From Pseudonocardia petroleophila (GTDB taxonomy: Bacteria > Actinomycetota > Actinomycetes > Mycobacteriales > Pseudonocardiaceae), in assembly GCF_014235185.1 (NCBI RefSeq), contig NZ_CP060131.1:5091501-5155500 (forward strand): a DNA stretch of 64,000 bases, in the 5' to 3' direction. A program made the position numbers and the translations under genes. Position 1 is the first letter of the stretch; each line of letters opens with the position of its first letter. The notes beneath the pieces were generated by a model. The model was not told the DNA's origin. It saw only the letters and a list, made by a program, of their open reading frames with translations, and did not search any database. Shown here piece after piece: positions 25,000-34,229 of this stretch.

Positions 25000-25900
25000 C
25001 GGGGCCGGCCCCCTCCCCCGGCTCCTCGGGCCGGACGACGGCGACCGGGCACGGGCTGCGGTGCAGCAGCGCGTGGCCGACCGACCCGAGCACGATGCCC
25101 GCGAACCCGCCGCGCCCGCGCGACCCCACGACCAGCAGCCGGGCGCCGACCGCCTCCTTCAGCAGGGCGTGCGCCGGCCCGTCCCGGGTGACGACGCGGC
25201 GCACCGGCACGTCCGGGTACTTCTCGGCCCAGCCCGCGAGCCGCTCCCCCAGCACGACGCGCTCGTCGACCTCGATGGCCTCCCAGTCCAGCAGCGGCGC
25301 GATCACCGGGTCGGCCACCAGGTCCATCCAGGTGTGCACCGCCACCAGCGGGGCCCCGCGCAGCGACGCCTCCTCGTAGGCGAAGGCCAGCGCCGCCTCG
25401 CTCACCGGGGACCCGTCGATCCCCACGACGACCGGCGCCGAGGCGGGCAGCTCCTGCCCCGCGCCGCGCACGACGACCACCGGGCAGGCACCGTGCGCGG
25501 CCAGCGCCATCGCCACCGACCCCAGCAGCAGACCCCCGATCCGGCTCAGTCCGCGGTCACCGACCACCACCAGGTCCGCCCGCCGCGACTCCGTCACCAG
25601 CACCCCGATCGGGTAGCCCACGACGAGCTCACGCTCCACGGCCAGGCCGGGGGCGTGCTCCACCGCGACCGCCTCGGCCGCGGCCAGATCCCGCCGGGCG
25701 TGCTCGAGCATGATGTCGCGACGCCGCTCCCCCAGACCGGGATGCCCGACGACGAGCTCGGTGGTCCAGCCGAACGCGTACACCAGCCTGAGCCGGAGAT
25801 GCCGGCGCGACGCCTCGTCGGCCGCCCATCGCGCCGCCTCCAGCGCGCTCTGCGAGCCGTCGATGCCCACGACCACGGTCCTGCTCCGTGAAGTGCTCAT
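24974..25900 (-). CDS. tandem universal stress protein
   Basis: A 308-residue protein with two UspA domains. Domain 1 starts TVVVGIDGSQSALEAARWA and has the ATP loop GDRGLSRIGGLLLGS. Domain 2 starts PVVVGIDGSPVSEAALAFA and has GSRGRGGFAGIVLGS. Both loops fit G-2x-G-9x-G-S, so both should bind ATP. The arrangement matches mycobacterial DosR-regulon proteins such as Rv2623. ATG 25900 follows GAGGGGAAG. The operon continues into the Rv1733c-like gene, and a DosR-like box lies upstream at 26058. Confidence 0.93.
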   Translation of the reverse strand: MSTSRSRTVVVGIDGSQSALEAARWAADEASRRHLRLRLVYAFGWTTELVVGHPGLGERRRDIMLEHARRDLAAAEAVAVEHAPGLAVERELVVGYPIGVLVTESRRADLVVVGDRGLSRIGGLLLGSVAMALAAHGACPVVVVRGAGQELPASAPVVVGIDGSPVSEAALAFAYEEASLRGAPLVAVHTWMDLVADPVIAPLLDWEAIEVDERVVLGERLAGWAEKYPDVPVRRVVTRDGPAHALLKEAVGARLLVVGSRGRGGFAGIVLGSVGHALLHRSPCPVAVVRPEEPGEGAGPDGPQTAAR

Positions 25901-26057
25901 GATCTTCCCCTCGTCGGTGTGCCGCGATGGTGTCGCCGCGGACCCGGCCGGGCGCAGTGGCCGACGCCCCGAGCCGGGGGGGCCGTCCGACCCGTTCTCC
26001 CGCGCCACCGGGGAGGGACCGGACCTCGACGGTCGCACCGCCGCGAGCCCACCGTCA

Positions 26058-26071
26058 GTGGCGAAGGTCCC
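26058..26071 (-). promoter_or_regulatory. possible DosR-like box
   Basis: On the minus strand GGGACCTTCGCCAC differs from GGGACTTNNGNCCC at two positions (6 and 13). It sits 158 bases upstream of the stress protein start in the divergent region shared with the SulP transporter. Confidence 0.35.
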
Positions 26072-26246
26072 GTCCTGCGACCGACCACCGGCCCGGCGGG
26101 TGCCCACGCTGTGCCGTGGTGGCAGCGGGTCGGCCCGGCGGACCATCGGGTACCACCAGCACTCCTTCGGACCGGGCGAGGTGCACCGTGCGCGTCGGCA
26201 CCGACCTCACGGCGGCACGGCCGCGCGGGTCCGCCCCCCGGGACCG

Positions 26247-27956
26247 GTGAGCGGGGTGCGGCGCCTCGGCGCGCTGCCCGGGGCCGGGGTCCGCCCGGGA
26301 CTCTCGGCACTGCGCTGGCGCGACCGGCCCGCGGTGGTCGCCGACCTCCTCGCCGGCGCCACGATCGCGGCCTACCTGGTGCCCCAGGTGCTCGCCTACG
26401 CCGAGGTGGCCGGGCTGCCGGCGGTCGCGGGGCTGTGGGCGTCGGTGGCCGCGCTCACGGCGTACGCCGTGCTCGGATCCTCCCGGCTGCTCTCGGTCGG
26501 GCCGGAGTCGACGACCGCGGTGATGACCCTCATCGCGATCGCCCCGCTCGCGGCGGGCGACCCGGGCCGCCATGCAGCGCTCTCCGCCGCGCTCGCCGCG
26601 CTGGTCGGGGTGCTGTGCGTCGCCGCGCGGGTGGCGCGGCTGGGGTTCCTGGCCGACCTGCTGTCGCGCCCGGTGCTCGTCGGCTACCTCACCGGGATCG
26701 CCCTGATCATGATCGCCGGGCAGCTCGGCAGGCTCACCGGGATACCGGTCGAGGGCGGCACCTTCGTCGAGGACGTCGCCGGCGCCGTGGGCGGGCTCGA
26801 CCAGGTCCACCCGCCCACGCTCGTCCTGTCGGCGGCGGTGCTGGCCGTGCTCGTGGTCGTCGCACTCGTCCTGCCCCGGCTGCCCGGGCCACTGCTCGCG
26901 GTCCTGCTCGCCACCGCGGCGAGCGCCGCCCTCGACCTGCCGCGCCTCGGGGTGGCCGTGGTCGGGGCGACCCCGCCGGGGCTGCCGTCGTTCGCCCTGC
27001 CGGCGGTGGGCCCGGCCGACCTGGGCGCCCTGCTGCTGCCCGCCCTCGGCGTCGCGCTCGTCGCGTACTCCGACAACGTGCTCACCGGGCGGGCCTTCGC
27101 CCGCGACGGACAGCGGGTCGACGCCGACCAGGAGCTGCTCGCGCTCGGCGCCGCCAACCTCGCCGCCGGCGTCCTGCAGGGCTTCCCGGTCAGCAGCAGC
27201 GGCAGCCGGACCGCGATCGGCGCGGCGGTGGGGGGACGCAGCCAGCTCGCCTCGGTGGTGACGGTCCTGCTCGTGCTCGGCGTGCTCCTCGTCGGGGGCC
27301 CGGTCCTCGCGGCCTTCCCGACCGCGGCGCTGGGCGCGCTCGTCGTCTACGCGGCCGTCCGGCTCGTGTCGTGGCGGGAGTTCCGCCGGTTCGCCCGGTT
27401 CCGCCGCTCCGAGCTGCTGATCGCGGTGGCGACCACCACCGCCGTGCTCGCCCTGGGTGTGCTCACCGGCGTGCTCGCCGCCATCGGCCTGTCGATCCTC
27501 GACCTGCTGCGGCGGGTGTCCCGGCCGCACGACGGCGTCCTCGGGTTCGTGCCCGGCCTGGCCGGCATGCACGACGTCGACGACCACCCCGGCGCCACGA
27601 CCGTCCCGGGCCTGGTGGTCTACCGCTACGACGCACCGCTCTGCTTCGCCAACGCCGAGGACTTCCGCACCCGCGCGCTGGCCGCGGTCGACGCCGACCC
27701 GCGGCCGGCGTGGCTGCTGCTGAACCTCGAGGCGGTCGTCGAGGTCGACATCACGGCGGTGGACGCGCTGTTCGCGCTGTGCGACGAGCTGGAACGGCGC
27801 GGCGTCGTCGTGGCGCTGGCCCGCGTCAAGCACGAGCTGCTCGAGGACCTCGTGCGCAGCGGCCTCCGGGACCGCATCGGCGCGGACCGGATCTTCCCGA
27901 CCCTCCCCACCGCGGTGGCGGCCTACCGTGCGGAGGCGCCGTGTCCGTCGACCTGA
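26247..27956 (+). CDS. SulP/SLC26 anion transporter with STAS domain
   Basis: A 569-residue protein from GTG 26247. Residues 25-430 hold about 12 hydrophobic helices, including DLLAGATIAAYLVPQVLAYA (the SulP signature), LLSVGPESTTAVMTLIAIAP and GFPVSSSGSRTAIGAA. The C-terminal STAS domain (LVVYRYDAPLCFANAEDFRT, LLNLEAVVEVDITAVDAL) is complete. The family carries sulfate, bicarbonate or other anions; the substrate cannot be told. It overlaps the NUDIX gene by 16 bases. Confidence 0.92.
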   Translation: MSGVRRLGALPGAGVRPGLSALRWRDRPAVVADLLAGATIAAYLVPQVLAYAEVAGLPAVAGLWASVAALTAYAVLGSSRLLSVGPESTTAVMTLIAIAPLAAGDPGRHAALSAALAALVGVLCVAARVARLGFLADLLSRPVLVGYLTGIALIMIAGQLGRLTGIPVEGGTFVEDVAGAVGGLDQVHPPTLVLSAAVLAVLVVVALVLPRLPGPLLAVLLATAASAALDLPRLGVAVVGATPPGLPSFALPAVGPADLGALLLPALGVALVAYSDNVLTGRAFARDGQRVDADQELLALGAANLAAGVLQGFPVSSSGSRTAIGAAVGGRSQLASVVTVLLVLGVLLVGGPVLAAFPTAALGALVVYAAVRLVSWREFRRFARFRRSELLIAVATTTAVLALGVLTGVLAAIGLSILDLLRRVSRPHDGVLGFVPGLAGMHDVDDHPGATTVPGLVVYRYDAPLCFANAEDFRTRALAAVDADPRPAWLLLNLEAVVEVDITAVDALFALCDELERRGVVVALARVKHELLEDLVRSGLRDRIGADRIFPTLPTAVAAYRAEAPCPST

Positions 27957-28432
27957 CCGCACCGTCCCGCGTCGAGCACTACCACGATCCGCTCGCCCCA
28001 CCGGCCACCGTCGTGGTGCCACTGGTGTACGCGGTGGTCCGGGACGCGACCGGCCGCGTCCTGCTGGTCCGCCGCGTCGACACGGGCGACTGGGAGCTGC
28101 CCGGTGGCCGGGTCGACCCCGGGGAGTCGGCCGTGACGGCGCTCGTGCGCGAGGTGGCCGAGGAGAGCGGGCTGGTGGTCGACGTCCAGGGGGTCGCGGG
28201 GCTGTACTCCGATCCCGGCCACGTCGTGGAGCAGGCGGGGACGGTGCGGCAGCCGTTCGCGGTCTGCTTCCACGCGACCGCACGGCCCGGGGTGCCACGG
28301 CCCGACCGGTGCGAGACCAGCGCGGCCCGGTGGTGCGGGGTCGCCGAACTCGACGGACTGCCGATGCAGCCCGCGGTGCGGGTACGGGTGGACGACGCGA
28401 TCGGGCGCCCCGCGGTGGTGCACCTGGGCTGA
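27941..28432 (+). CDS. NUDIX hydrolase
   Basis: A 163-residue protein starting at GTG within the end of the SulP gene, with GGAG seven bases upstream. The Nudix box runs from GGRVDPGESAVTALVREV to AEESGL and has the full metal-binding REVAEESG core. The family hydrolyses nucleoside diphosphates linked to other groups. The overlap indicates cotranslation with the transporter; the link between the two activities is not evident. Confidence 0.92.
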   Translation: MSVDLTAPSRVEHYHDPLAPPATVVVPLVYAVVRDATGRVLLVRRVDTGDWELPGGRVDPGESAVTALVREVAEESGLVVDVQGVAGLYSDPGHVVEQAGTVRQPFAVCFHATARPGVPRPDRCETSAARWCGVAELDGLPMQPAVRVRVDDAIGRPAVVHLG

Positions 28433-28447
28433 GGTGCACCCCCGCCG

Positions 28448-29347
28448 TCAGGTCCGGGCGCCGGTGAACGGCTGCGCCGCGACCATCGCGGGCCCGACCA
28501 CGACGACCGGGCACGGCGCGAACTCGACGAGGCCCCGGCTGGTCGACCCGAGCAGCATCCCCGGCCGCCCGGCGGGCTGCGGCACGGCCCGGCGGTGCCC
28601 GACGACGATCATCCGGGCCGCCTCGGCCCGGTCGAGCAGGGCCCGCAGCGGCGTGTCCTCGTCGACGTCGTGCTCGACCGCGAGACCCGGGTGCGCGGCG
28701 GCGACCCGGCCGAGCTCCGCGGCGACCAGGTCGCCCGCCTCGGCCGCGAGCGCGGTCCAGTCCTCCGGCCTGCGGTGCGCGGACCCGTCGCTCCCGGCGG
28801 CGATGTCCGACCAGGCCCGCGTGCCCACCAGGCGGGCGCCCAGCGCCAGCGCGATCCCGGCCGCGACGTCGAGCGCGGCGCGGCCGGCCGGGGACCCGTC
28901 GACGCCCACCACGACCGGCCCGCCGCGCGGCGGCGGGACGTGCGGGGCCCGGCCCCGGATCACCGCGACCGGGCACCGGACGCGCTCCAGCAGCGCGAGC
29001 GCCACCGTGCCCGCGAGCATGCCCGACCACGCGGCCTCGCCGTAGCTGCCGAGGACCAGCATCGCCGCGTCCTCGGCCCGGGCGGCGAGGACACCGACCG
29101 GTTCCCCGGGCTGCACCTGCGCGACGCAGGCGTCCACGCCCAGGCGCAGCGCGACGTCGCGCAGCTCGGTCAGCCACGCGGGCCCCGGCGTGATCGGCGC
29201 GTCCTGGTAGCCGCCCGGCACCACGTGCACGAGGTGCAGCGGCGCGCGCCGGGCGGACGCGAGGTCCGCGGCCCACTCCGCGGCCTCCCTGGCGGAGTCC
29301 GAGGCGTCTACGCCGACCACGATCGGCCGGCCGTCGTCGTCGTCCAT
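28448..29347 (-). CDS. tandem universal stress protein
   Basis: A 299-residue two-domain UspA protein. Domain 1 (PIVVGVDASDSAREAAEWA) has the ATP loop GSYGEAAWSGMLAGT. Domain 2 (PVVVGVDGSPAGRAALDVA) has a modified loop (VVGHRRAVPQPAGRPGMLLGS) that lacks the second Gly of G-2x-G, so this half may bind nucleotide weakly. ATG 29347 follows GGAGG. It diverges from another stress protein gene at 29582 across a shared promoter region with a DosR-like box. Confidence 0.92.
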   Translation of the reverse strand: MDDDDGRPIVVGVDASDSAREAAEWAADLASARRAPLHLVHVVPGGYQDAPITPGPAWLTELRDVALRLGVDACVAQVQPGEPVGVLAARAEDAAMLVLGSYGEAAWSGMLAGTVALALLERVRCPVAVIRGRAPHVPPPRGGPVVVGVDGSPAGRAALDVAAGIALALGARLVGTRAWSDIAAGSDGSAHRRPEDWTALAAEAGDLVAAELGRVAAAHPGLAVEHDVDEDTPLRALLDRAEAARMIVVGHRRAVPQPAGRPGMLLGSTSRGLVEFAPCPVVVVGPAMVAAQPFTGART

Positions 29348-29432
29348 GCGAGCGCCTCCATCGGTCCGTGGGTCGCCCGCCAGCTTCCCGGGACGGTGCG
29401 GCGCGTCGCAGGGTCGTCGGACCGCGGTCGTC

Positions 29433-29446
29433 GGGACCAAGGACCC
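29433..29446 (+). promoter_or_regulatory. possible DosR-like box in divergent stress-protein promoter
   Basis: GGGACCAAGGACCC differs from GGGACTTNNGNCCC at two positions (6 and 7). It lies 86 bases from the minus-strand start and 136 from the plus-strand start, so one site could serve both genes. Confidence 0.4.
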
Positions 29447-29581
29447 GACGCCGCCCCGCTGGGTCGAGCCGGGCCGCGGGTCCGGTCGAGGGCCGCCCGG
29501 CCGGGGCGTCCGGGACGTCCGGCCCTGCCGCGACGGGCCCGACCGCGCCGATCCTGGAACCCACCGAGGGAAGGACCAGCC

Positions 29582-30481
29582 GTGGACGACCCGGCCGTGC
29601 AGGACCCAGCTGTGCAGGACCCCGCCGCGGACCACGACGCCGCCGAACCGCCGCAGGTGGTGGTGGGCACGGACGGGACGGCCACCGCCTCGCGGGCCGT
29701 CGCGTGGGCCGCGACCGAGGCCCGCGTCCGCGGGCTGCCGCTGCGGATCGTGCACGCCGGCCCCTACGCCTCCGGGGACCAGGCCGCGGGGCGACGGCGG
29801 GCGGCGGCGATCCTCGCCCGCGCCTTCACCGTCGCCCGGCGGCGCGAACCCGCGGTCGAGGCCCACACCCTGCTGTCCGACCAGGCGCCCGTCGCCGCGC
29901 TGGTGCACGCCTCCCGGCACGCGGAGCTGCTCGTCGTCGGCCTGCTGGGCGGCCACCCGGGGGACCTGCTGGTCGGGTCGATCGCCCCCGCACTGACCGC
30001 CAGGGCGCACAGCCCGGTGACCGTCGTCCGCAGCGACCACGACCTGTCCGGGCGCCGGCGGCCGGTCGTCGTCGGGGTCGAGGACGTCGCGGCCGACGCC
30101 GCCGCGCTGGCCGTCGCGTTCGCCGACGCCGCGCGGCACGCGACGCCGCTGGTCGCCGTGCACGCCCACCACCGGCCACCCGGCAGCCCCGGTGCGATGG
30201 CCGAGGAGCTGGCGCACTGGCGGGCCCGCTGGCCCGGCGTGCCGGTCGAGGTGCGGGAGGTGCACGGCGGGGCGGACGAGCAGCTGCTGCACGCCTGCCG
30301 CGGCGCCCGGCTGCTGGTGCTCGGGTCATCGGGGCGCGGCCTCGCCGCGCGGGCCGTCCTCGGCTCGACCAGCCGCACGCTGGTCCGGCTCGCGCCCTGC
30401 CCGGTCACCGTCGTCCGCCGCGACCTCGACCTCGCCGCGGGCGGGTCCCCGGCGCGCGGGGCCGGGGCGCTGCGGTCCTGA
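29582..30481 (+). CDS. tandem universal stress protein
   Basis: A 299-residue two-domain protein from GTG 29582. The N-terminus has a small repeat (DPAVQDPAVQDP). Domain 1 (VVVGTDGTATASRAVAWAA) has a shortened loop, GLLGGHPGDLLVGS, with one residue fewer than G-2x-G-9x-G. Domain 2 begins PVVVGVEDVAADAAAL instead of the usual D-G-S and ends with a normal loop, GSSGRGLAARAVLGS. The first-strand Asp to Glu change may affect nucleotide binding. It is a close relative of the protein at 52561. Confidence 0.9.
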   Translation: MDDPAVQDPAVQDPAADHDAAEPPQVVVGTDGTATASRAVAWAATEARVRGLPLRIVHAGPYASGDQAAGRRRAAAILARAFTVARRREPAVEAHTLLSDQAPVAALVHASRHAELLVVGLLGGHPGDLLVGSIAPALTARAHSPVTVVRSDHDLSGRRRPVVVGVEDVAADAAALAVAFADAARHATPLVAVHAHHRPPGSPGAMAEELAHWRARWPGVPVEVREVHGGADEQLLHACRGARLLVLGSSGRGLAARAVLGSTSRTLVRLAPCPVTVVRRDLDLAAGGSPARGAGALRS

Positions 30482-30545
30482 GCCCGCGGACGCGGCCGGG
30501 CACGGGGGCTGGACGAGCGCCCCCGGACGGTCGACGATCCGGGGC

Positions 30546-31943
30546 ATGTCGCAGGTGCAGCCCGGGCCCGCCCCGGATCCGGTCCGTGCGCTGCTGCGGG
30601 CCGCGGCGGACGGCGCGGCGGAGTACGCCGCCGGCGTCGACGCGCGCCGGGTCGCGCCGGACCCGGCGGCGCTGGCCGGGTTGGCCGCGTTCGACGAACC
30701 GCTGCCGGAGGTCGGCGTGGACCCCCTCGCGACGCTGCGGCTGCTGGACGGGGCCGGCGGCCCGGCGACCGTGGCCTCCACCGGCGCCCGGTACTTCGGG
30801 TTCGTCACCGGCGGCAGCCACCCGGCGGCACTGGGCGCCTCGGTCCTGACCGCGGCGTGGGACCAGAACGCCGCGCTCCCGGTGATGTCGCCGGTGGCGG
30901 CGCGGCTCTACGACGTCGTGGCCGGCTGGCTGGTGGACCTGCTCGGGCTGCCCACCGGCACCCGGCCGGTGTTCGTCAGCGGCGCCACCGTGGCCAACGC
31001 CGCCTGCCTGGCCGCGGCCCGGGACGCGGTGCTCGCCGGGATGGGCTGGGACGTGCAGGCCGACGGCCTGTTCGGCGCGCCGCCGTTCGAGGTGGTCGTC
31101 GGCGAGCAGGCGCACTCCACGCTGTCCAAGTCGCTCGGCCTGGTCGGCCTAGGGCGCGACCGGGTGACCGTCGTCCCGGCCGACGACCAGGGCCGGCTGC
31201 GCGCCGACGCGCTCCCCCGCTCCCGCGGACCCGTCCTGGTGTGCGCCCAGGCCGGCGAGGTCAACACCGGCGCCTTCGACCCGTTCGACGCCATCGCCGA
31301 CTGGCTGGCCGAGCGCTCCGGCTGGCTGCACGTCGACGGGGCGTTCGGGCTGTGGGCCCTGGCGGACCCGGGCCGGGCCGGGTTGACCGCCGGGCTGGAC
31401 CGGGCCGACTCGTGGGCCACCGACGGCCACAAGTGGCTCAACGTCGGTTACGACTGCGGCATCGCCTTCACCCGCCGCACCGCCGACCTGCACCGCACCT
31501 TCGCCGCCGTCGCCGGCTACCTGCCGGCCGCGACCGGGCCGGACCGGTTCGACGCGATGCACCACACCCCGCAGTCCTCCCAGCGGGCCCGCCAGTTCGA
31601 GGTGTGGGCGGTGCTGCGGTCCCTCGGCCGGGCCGGCGTGGCCGACCTGGTCACCCGCACCTGCACGGTGGCCGCGACGATCGCCGACGGGCTGCGCGCC
31701 GGTGGTCTGATCGTCCTGAACGACGTCGTCCTCAACCAGGTGCTGGTGCGGCTGCACGACGGCCCGACCACCGAGGCGCTGATCGCCGCCGTGCAGGCCG
31801 ACGGGCGGATCTGGTGCGGCCCGACCCGCTGGGACGGGGCGACCGCGATGCGGATCAGCGTGTCCTCCTGGCGGACCGACCTCGACGACGCCGCCACCGC
31901 CGTCGCGACCGTCCTGGACTGCGCGGCGCGGCTGCGGGGCTGA
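30546..31943 (+). CDS. PLP-dependent group II decarboxylase-like protein
   Basis: A 465-residue protein. SHPAALGASVLTAAWDQNA, VSGATVANAACLAAARDAVL, WLHVDGAFGLWAL and SWATDGHKWLNVGYDCG are the expected cofactor motifs; the Lys in DGHKW binds pyridoxal phosphate and the Asp in HVDGAFG pairs with the ring nitrogen. It belongs with aromatic amino acid/glutamate decarboxylases, but the subgroup often has unknown substrate. It stands alone, 64 bases after the stress protein gene. Confidence 0.9.
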   Translation: MSQVQPGPAPDPVRALLRAAADGAAEYAAGVDARRVAPDPAALAGLAAFDEPLPEVGVDPLATLRLLDGAGGPATVASTGARYFGFVTGGSHPAALGASVLTAAWDQNAALPVMSPVAARLYDVVAGWLVDLLGLPTGTRPVFVSGATVANAACLAAARDAVLAGMGWDVQADGLFGAPPFEVVVGEQAHSTLSKSLGLVGLGRDRVTVVPADDQGRLRADALPRSRGPVLVCAQAGEVNTGAFDPFDAIADWLAERSGWLHVDGAFGLWALADPGRAGLTAGLDRADSWATDGHKWLNVGYDCGIAFTRRTADLHRTFAAVAGYLPAATGPDRFDAMHHTPQSSQRARQFEVWAVLRSLGRAGVADLVTRTCTVAATIADGLRAGGLIVLNDVVLNQVLVRLHDGPTTEALIAAVQADGRIWCGPTRWDGATAMRISVSSWRTDLDDAATAVATVLDCAARLRG

Positions 31944-31956
31944 CCGACCCGCCCGC

Positions 31957-32232
31957 TCAGCCGCCCGTCGTGCGCCGGTTCCCGGTCAGCCGGTCGACCG
32001 CGGTCACCACCGCCAGCGCCTCGCTCACGATCTCGCGGGGCAGGGTGGCGACGTGGCGGCCCACCGCGTCGAGCACCGATGCCTGGGCCTTGCCCAGGTC
32101 CCCGCGGAACGGGTCGGTGTGCGAGTCGTGCTGCGCCACCGTGCGCAGGATCTGCGCGGTCTCGGCGATCGCGCGCGCGTTGGCCCGGTCGTACGCGCCA
32201 CGCCGCTCCGACGGTGTCATGTTCGCCGACAC
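31957..32232 (-). CDS. small hypothetical helical protein
   Basis: A 91-residue protein from GTG 32232, or MTPSERRGAY from ATG 32220. It is mostly helical (RANARAIAETAQILRTVA, then ASVLDAVGRHVATLP). No family is recognised. It converges with the PLP decarboxylase. Confidence 0.6.
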   Translation of the reverse strand: MSANMTPSERRGAYDRANARAIAETAQILRTVAQHDSHTDPFRGDLGKAQASVLDAVGRHVATLPREIVSEALAVVTAVDRLTGNRRTTGG

Positions 32233-32401
32233 GAGGACCCTCCCTGGACGTCGATGGGACCGCGGTGGCCGTGCGCCCTTCCCCGACGCCCGGCCACCGC
32301 GACCGCCGACGCTACCGCCGGACGAACAGATGTTCGATTCGCGGACGGGTGATTCGCCCTCGGTGACGTCGTCGCTACCCGGGCCGGTCGTGGCGGCCCG
32401 A

Positions 32402-33415
32402 TCAGGGGACGGTCAGCACGATCTTGCCCCGGAGGTGTCCCCGCGCCGCCCGTTCGTGCGCCGCCCGGGCCTCCTCGAGCGGGAAGGTGCTGTCGATCGC
32501 CACGCGGATCGTGCCGTCCGCGAGCAGGCGCGCGATCTCGGCGAGCTGCGCCCCGTTCGAGCGCACCTGCGCCGAGGTCACCGTGACGCCCAGCGCGGCG
32601 TTCTCGTCGTCGTCGAACTCGCCGAAGTACACCGGGAACAGCGATCCGCCGCGCCTGACGGTGCGCAGGAAGCGCCGGCTGCCCGGCCCGCCGACGGTGT
32701 CCAGGACGACGTCGACGTCCCGGACGGCGTCCTCGGGCCGCTGCGCGGTGTAGTCGACGAACTCGTCGGCCCCCAGCTCGCGCAGGAACGCCTCGTGCGC
32801 CCCGGAGGCGACGGCGACGACGCGGGCCCCCTTCCACACGGCCAGCTGGACGGCCAGATGCCCGACCCCACCGGCCGCCCCGTTGACGAGCACCGTCGTC
32901 CGCCCGTCGAGCGGGACCGGGCGGTGCCGGGCCTCCTGGAACGGCGAGGGGTGGTCGTGCCCGGGCTCGACCAGGAACTGCCAGGCCGTCAGCGCCGACA
33001 TCGGCAGACCCGCCCCCTGGAGGTGGTCGACCCCGGCCGGCTTGAGCGCGAGGTCGGACGCCCGCGCGGTGACGTACTCGGCGTAGGCGCCCGCCTGCAG
33101 GCTGTCGGGGAAGTTCAGCAGGCCGATCACCTCGTCCCCGACCGCGAGGCCCGGGACGTCGTCGTTCACGGACTCCACGACGCCGGAGACGTCGGTGCCG
33201 GGGATCAGGGGCATCCGGAACGGGGGCTTGAGCTCGGCGGGGACGTCCGGCATCCCCTCCCGCGCGTACCAGTCGGGCGGGTTGAGACCCACCGCGCGCA
33301 CCCGGACCAGCACCTCCCCCGGCCCCGGCCGGGGAACCGGCACGTCCTCGTGGCGGAGCACCTGCGGGCCGCCGAACTCGTGGATCCGGACGGCCTTCAT
33401 GGTCGCGCTCGGCAT
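32402..33415 (-). CDS. NADP-dependent quinone oxidoreductase (MDR family)
   Basis: A 337-residue zinc-free medium-chain dehydrogenase. MKAVRIHEFGGPQVLRHEDV, LIPGTDVSGVVESVND and VLVNGAAGGVGHLAVQLAVW (the nucleotide loop) are family signatures. HEXXH-type or structural zinc Cys are absent. Such enzymes reduce quinones or enones. ATG 33415 follows GGAGAGG. It diverges from a TetR regulator across several GGATC-containing dyads that probably serve as operators. Confidence 0.92.
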   Translation of the reverse strand: MPSATMKAVRIHEFGGPQVLRHEDVPVPRPGPGEVLVRVRAVGLNPPDWYAREGMPDVPAELKPPFRMPLIPGTDVSGVVESVNDDVPGLAVGDEVIGLLNFPDSLQAGAYAEYVTARASDLALKPAGVDHLQGAGLPMSALTAWQFLVEPGHDHPSPFQEARHRPVPLDGRTTVLVNGAAGGVGHLAVQLAVWKGARVVAVASGAHEAFLRELGADEFVDYTAQRPEDAVRDVDVVLDTVGGPGSRRFLRTVRRGGSLFPVYFGEFDDDENAALGVTVTSAQVRSNGAQLAEIARLLADGTIRVAIDSTFPLEEARAAHERAARGHLRGKIVLTVP

Positions 33416-33450
33416 GGACCTCTCCTGCACCTGTGACGGGTAAGCTAACC

Positions 33451-33507
33451 GGGTCACGGATCCGTTTTTTCGGATCACTGATCCGAATATACGGGTCGGT
33501 GATCCGC
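33451..33507. promoter_or_regulatory. multiple TetR-type operator dyads in divergent promoter
   Basis: The 15-base palindrome CGGATCACTGATCCG at 33471-33485 is perfect around its centre base. Related half-sites flank it: GGTCACGGATCCG at 33452-33464 and GGGTCGGTGATCC at 33493-33505. The units repeat about every 20 bases. They separate the quinone oxidoreductase and TetR starts, and the local A+T content is clearly higher than its surroundings. Confidence 0.7.
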
Positions 33508-33526
33508 TTACGCCAGGGGTGGCGCG

Positions 33527-34087
33527 ATGAGAGCTGACGCACGGGCCAACCACGACCGCGTGCTGGCCGTGGCGGGCACCGTCGTCGCGCAGCACGGCGT
33601 CGAGGTCTCCATGCGCGACATCGCCCGCCGGGCCGACGTCGGACTCGCCACCCTGCTGCGCCACTTCCCCACCCGCGAGGCCCTGCTCGAGGCCCTCCTC
33701 CGCACGAGGTTCGACGCGCTGGCCGCGCGCGCGGCCGAGGTCCGGACGGCGCACCCGCCCCGGGAGGCCCTGGTGGCGTGGCTGCGTGACTTCGTCGCGT
33801 GCATGACGGACTACCGCGGGGTGGTGACCTCGCTCGTGCAGGCCATCGAGGACCCGCGGTCCGCGCTCCACACCTCCTGCGTCGGCATGCGCGCAGCCGG
33901 CACGGAGCTCCTCACCCGCGCCCAGGAGGCACACCTGGCCCGGGCCGACCTCGACGGCGCGGACCTGTTCGCCCTGGCCTCGTCGCTCGCCTGGCTCGCC
34001 GACCAGCCCGGCCACGAGCAGCGCGCCGGGCACCTGTTCGACGTGGTGATGAGCGCCGTCCTGATCGACGGCGGACCCGGGGCCTGA
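33527..34087 (+). CDS. TetR/AcrR-family regulator
   Basis: A 186-residue protein. The N-terminal helix-turn-helix runs RVLAVAGTVVAQHGVEVSMR, then DIARRADVGLATLLRHFPTR, and the C-terminal ligand domain resembles SbtR-type regulators (DFVACMTDYRGVVTSLVQAI). It is divergent from the quinone oxidoreductase and likely represses it and itself through the dyads at 33451-33507. Confidence 0.92.
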   Translation: MRADARANHDRVLAVAGTVVAQHGVEVSMRDIARRADVGLATLLRHFPTREALLEALLRTRFDALAARAAEVRTAHPPREALVAWLRDFVACMTDYRGVVTSLVQAIEDPRSALHTSCVGMRAAGTELLTRAQEAHLARADLDGADLFALASSLAWLADQPGHEQRAGHLFDVVMSAVLIDGGPGA

Positions 34088-34120
34088 CGCCGCGGCCCGG
34101 CCGCGCCCGCCGCGCCGAGA

Positions 34121-34155
34121 GGGACCTCTGCCGGGCGCGAGGGGACCTGCGGCCG
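34121..34155 (+). promoter_or_regulatory. two tandem GGGACCT repeats upstream of the P-type ATPase
   Basis: GGGACCT occurs at 34121 and again at 34142, each followed by NNG, 21 bases apart (two helical turns). The second, GGGACCTGCGGCCG, differs from the DosR core at two fixed positions. Tandem spacing of this kind is seen at DosR-controlled promoters; here the match is weak. Confidence 0.3.
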
Positions 34156-34229
34156 TGGGCCGGCGCCCGGACCGCTCGGCACGCTCGGGCGGGTCCGTGC
34201 GACGGCGGGCCCGGAACGGAGGAGCCCCG

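Noticed and set aside
26055..29564. Very long minus-strand frame of more than 1100 codons
   Set aside because: It is the antisense shadow of the SulP, NUDIX and stress-protein genes in GC-rich DNA; its composition is Arg/Gly/Ala/His without domains.
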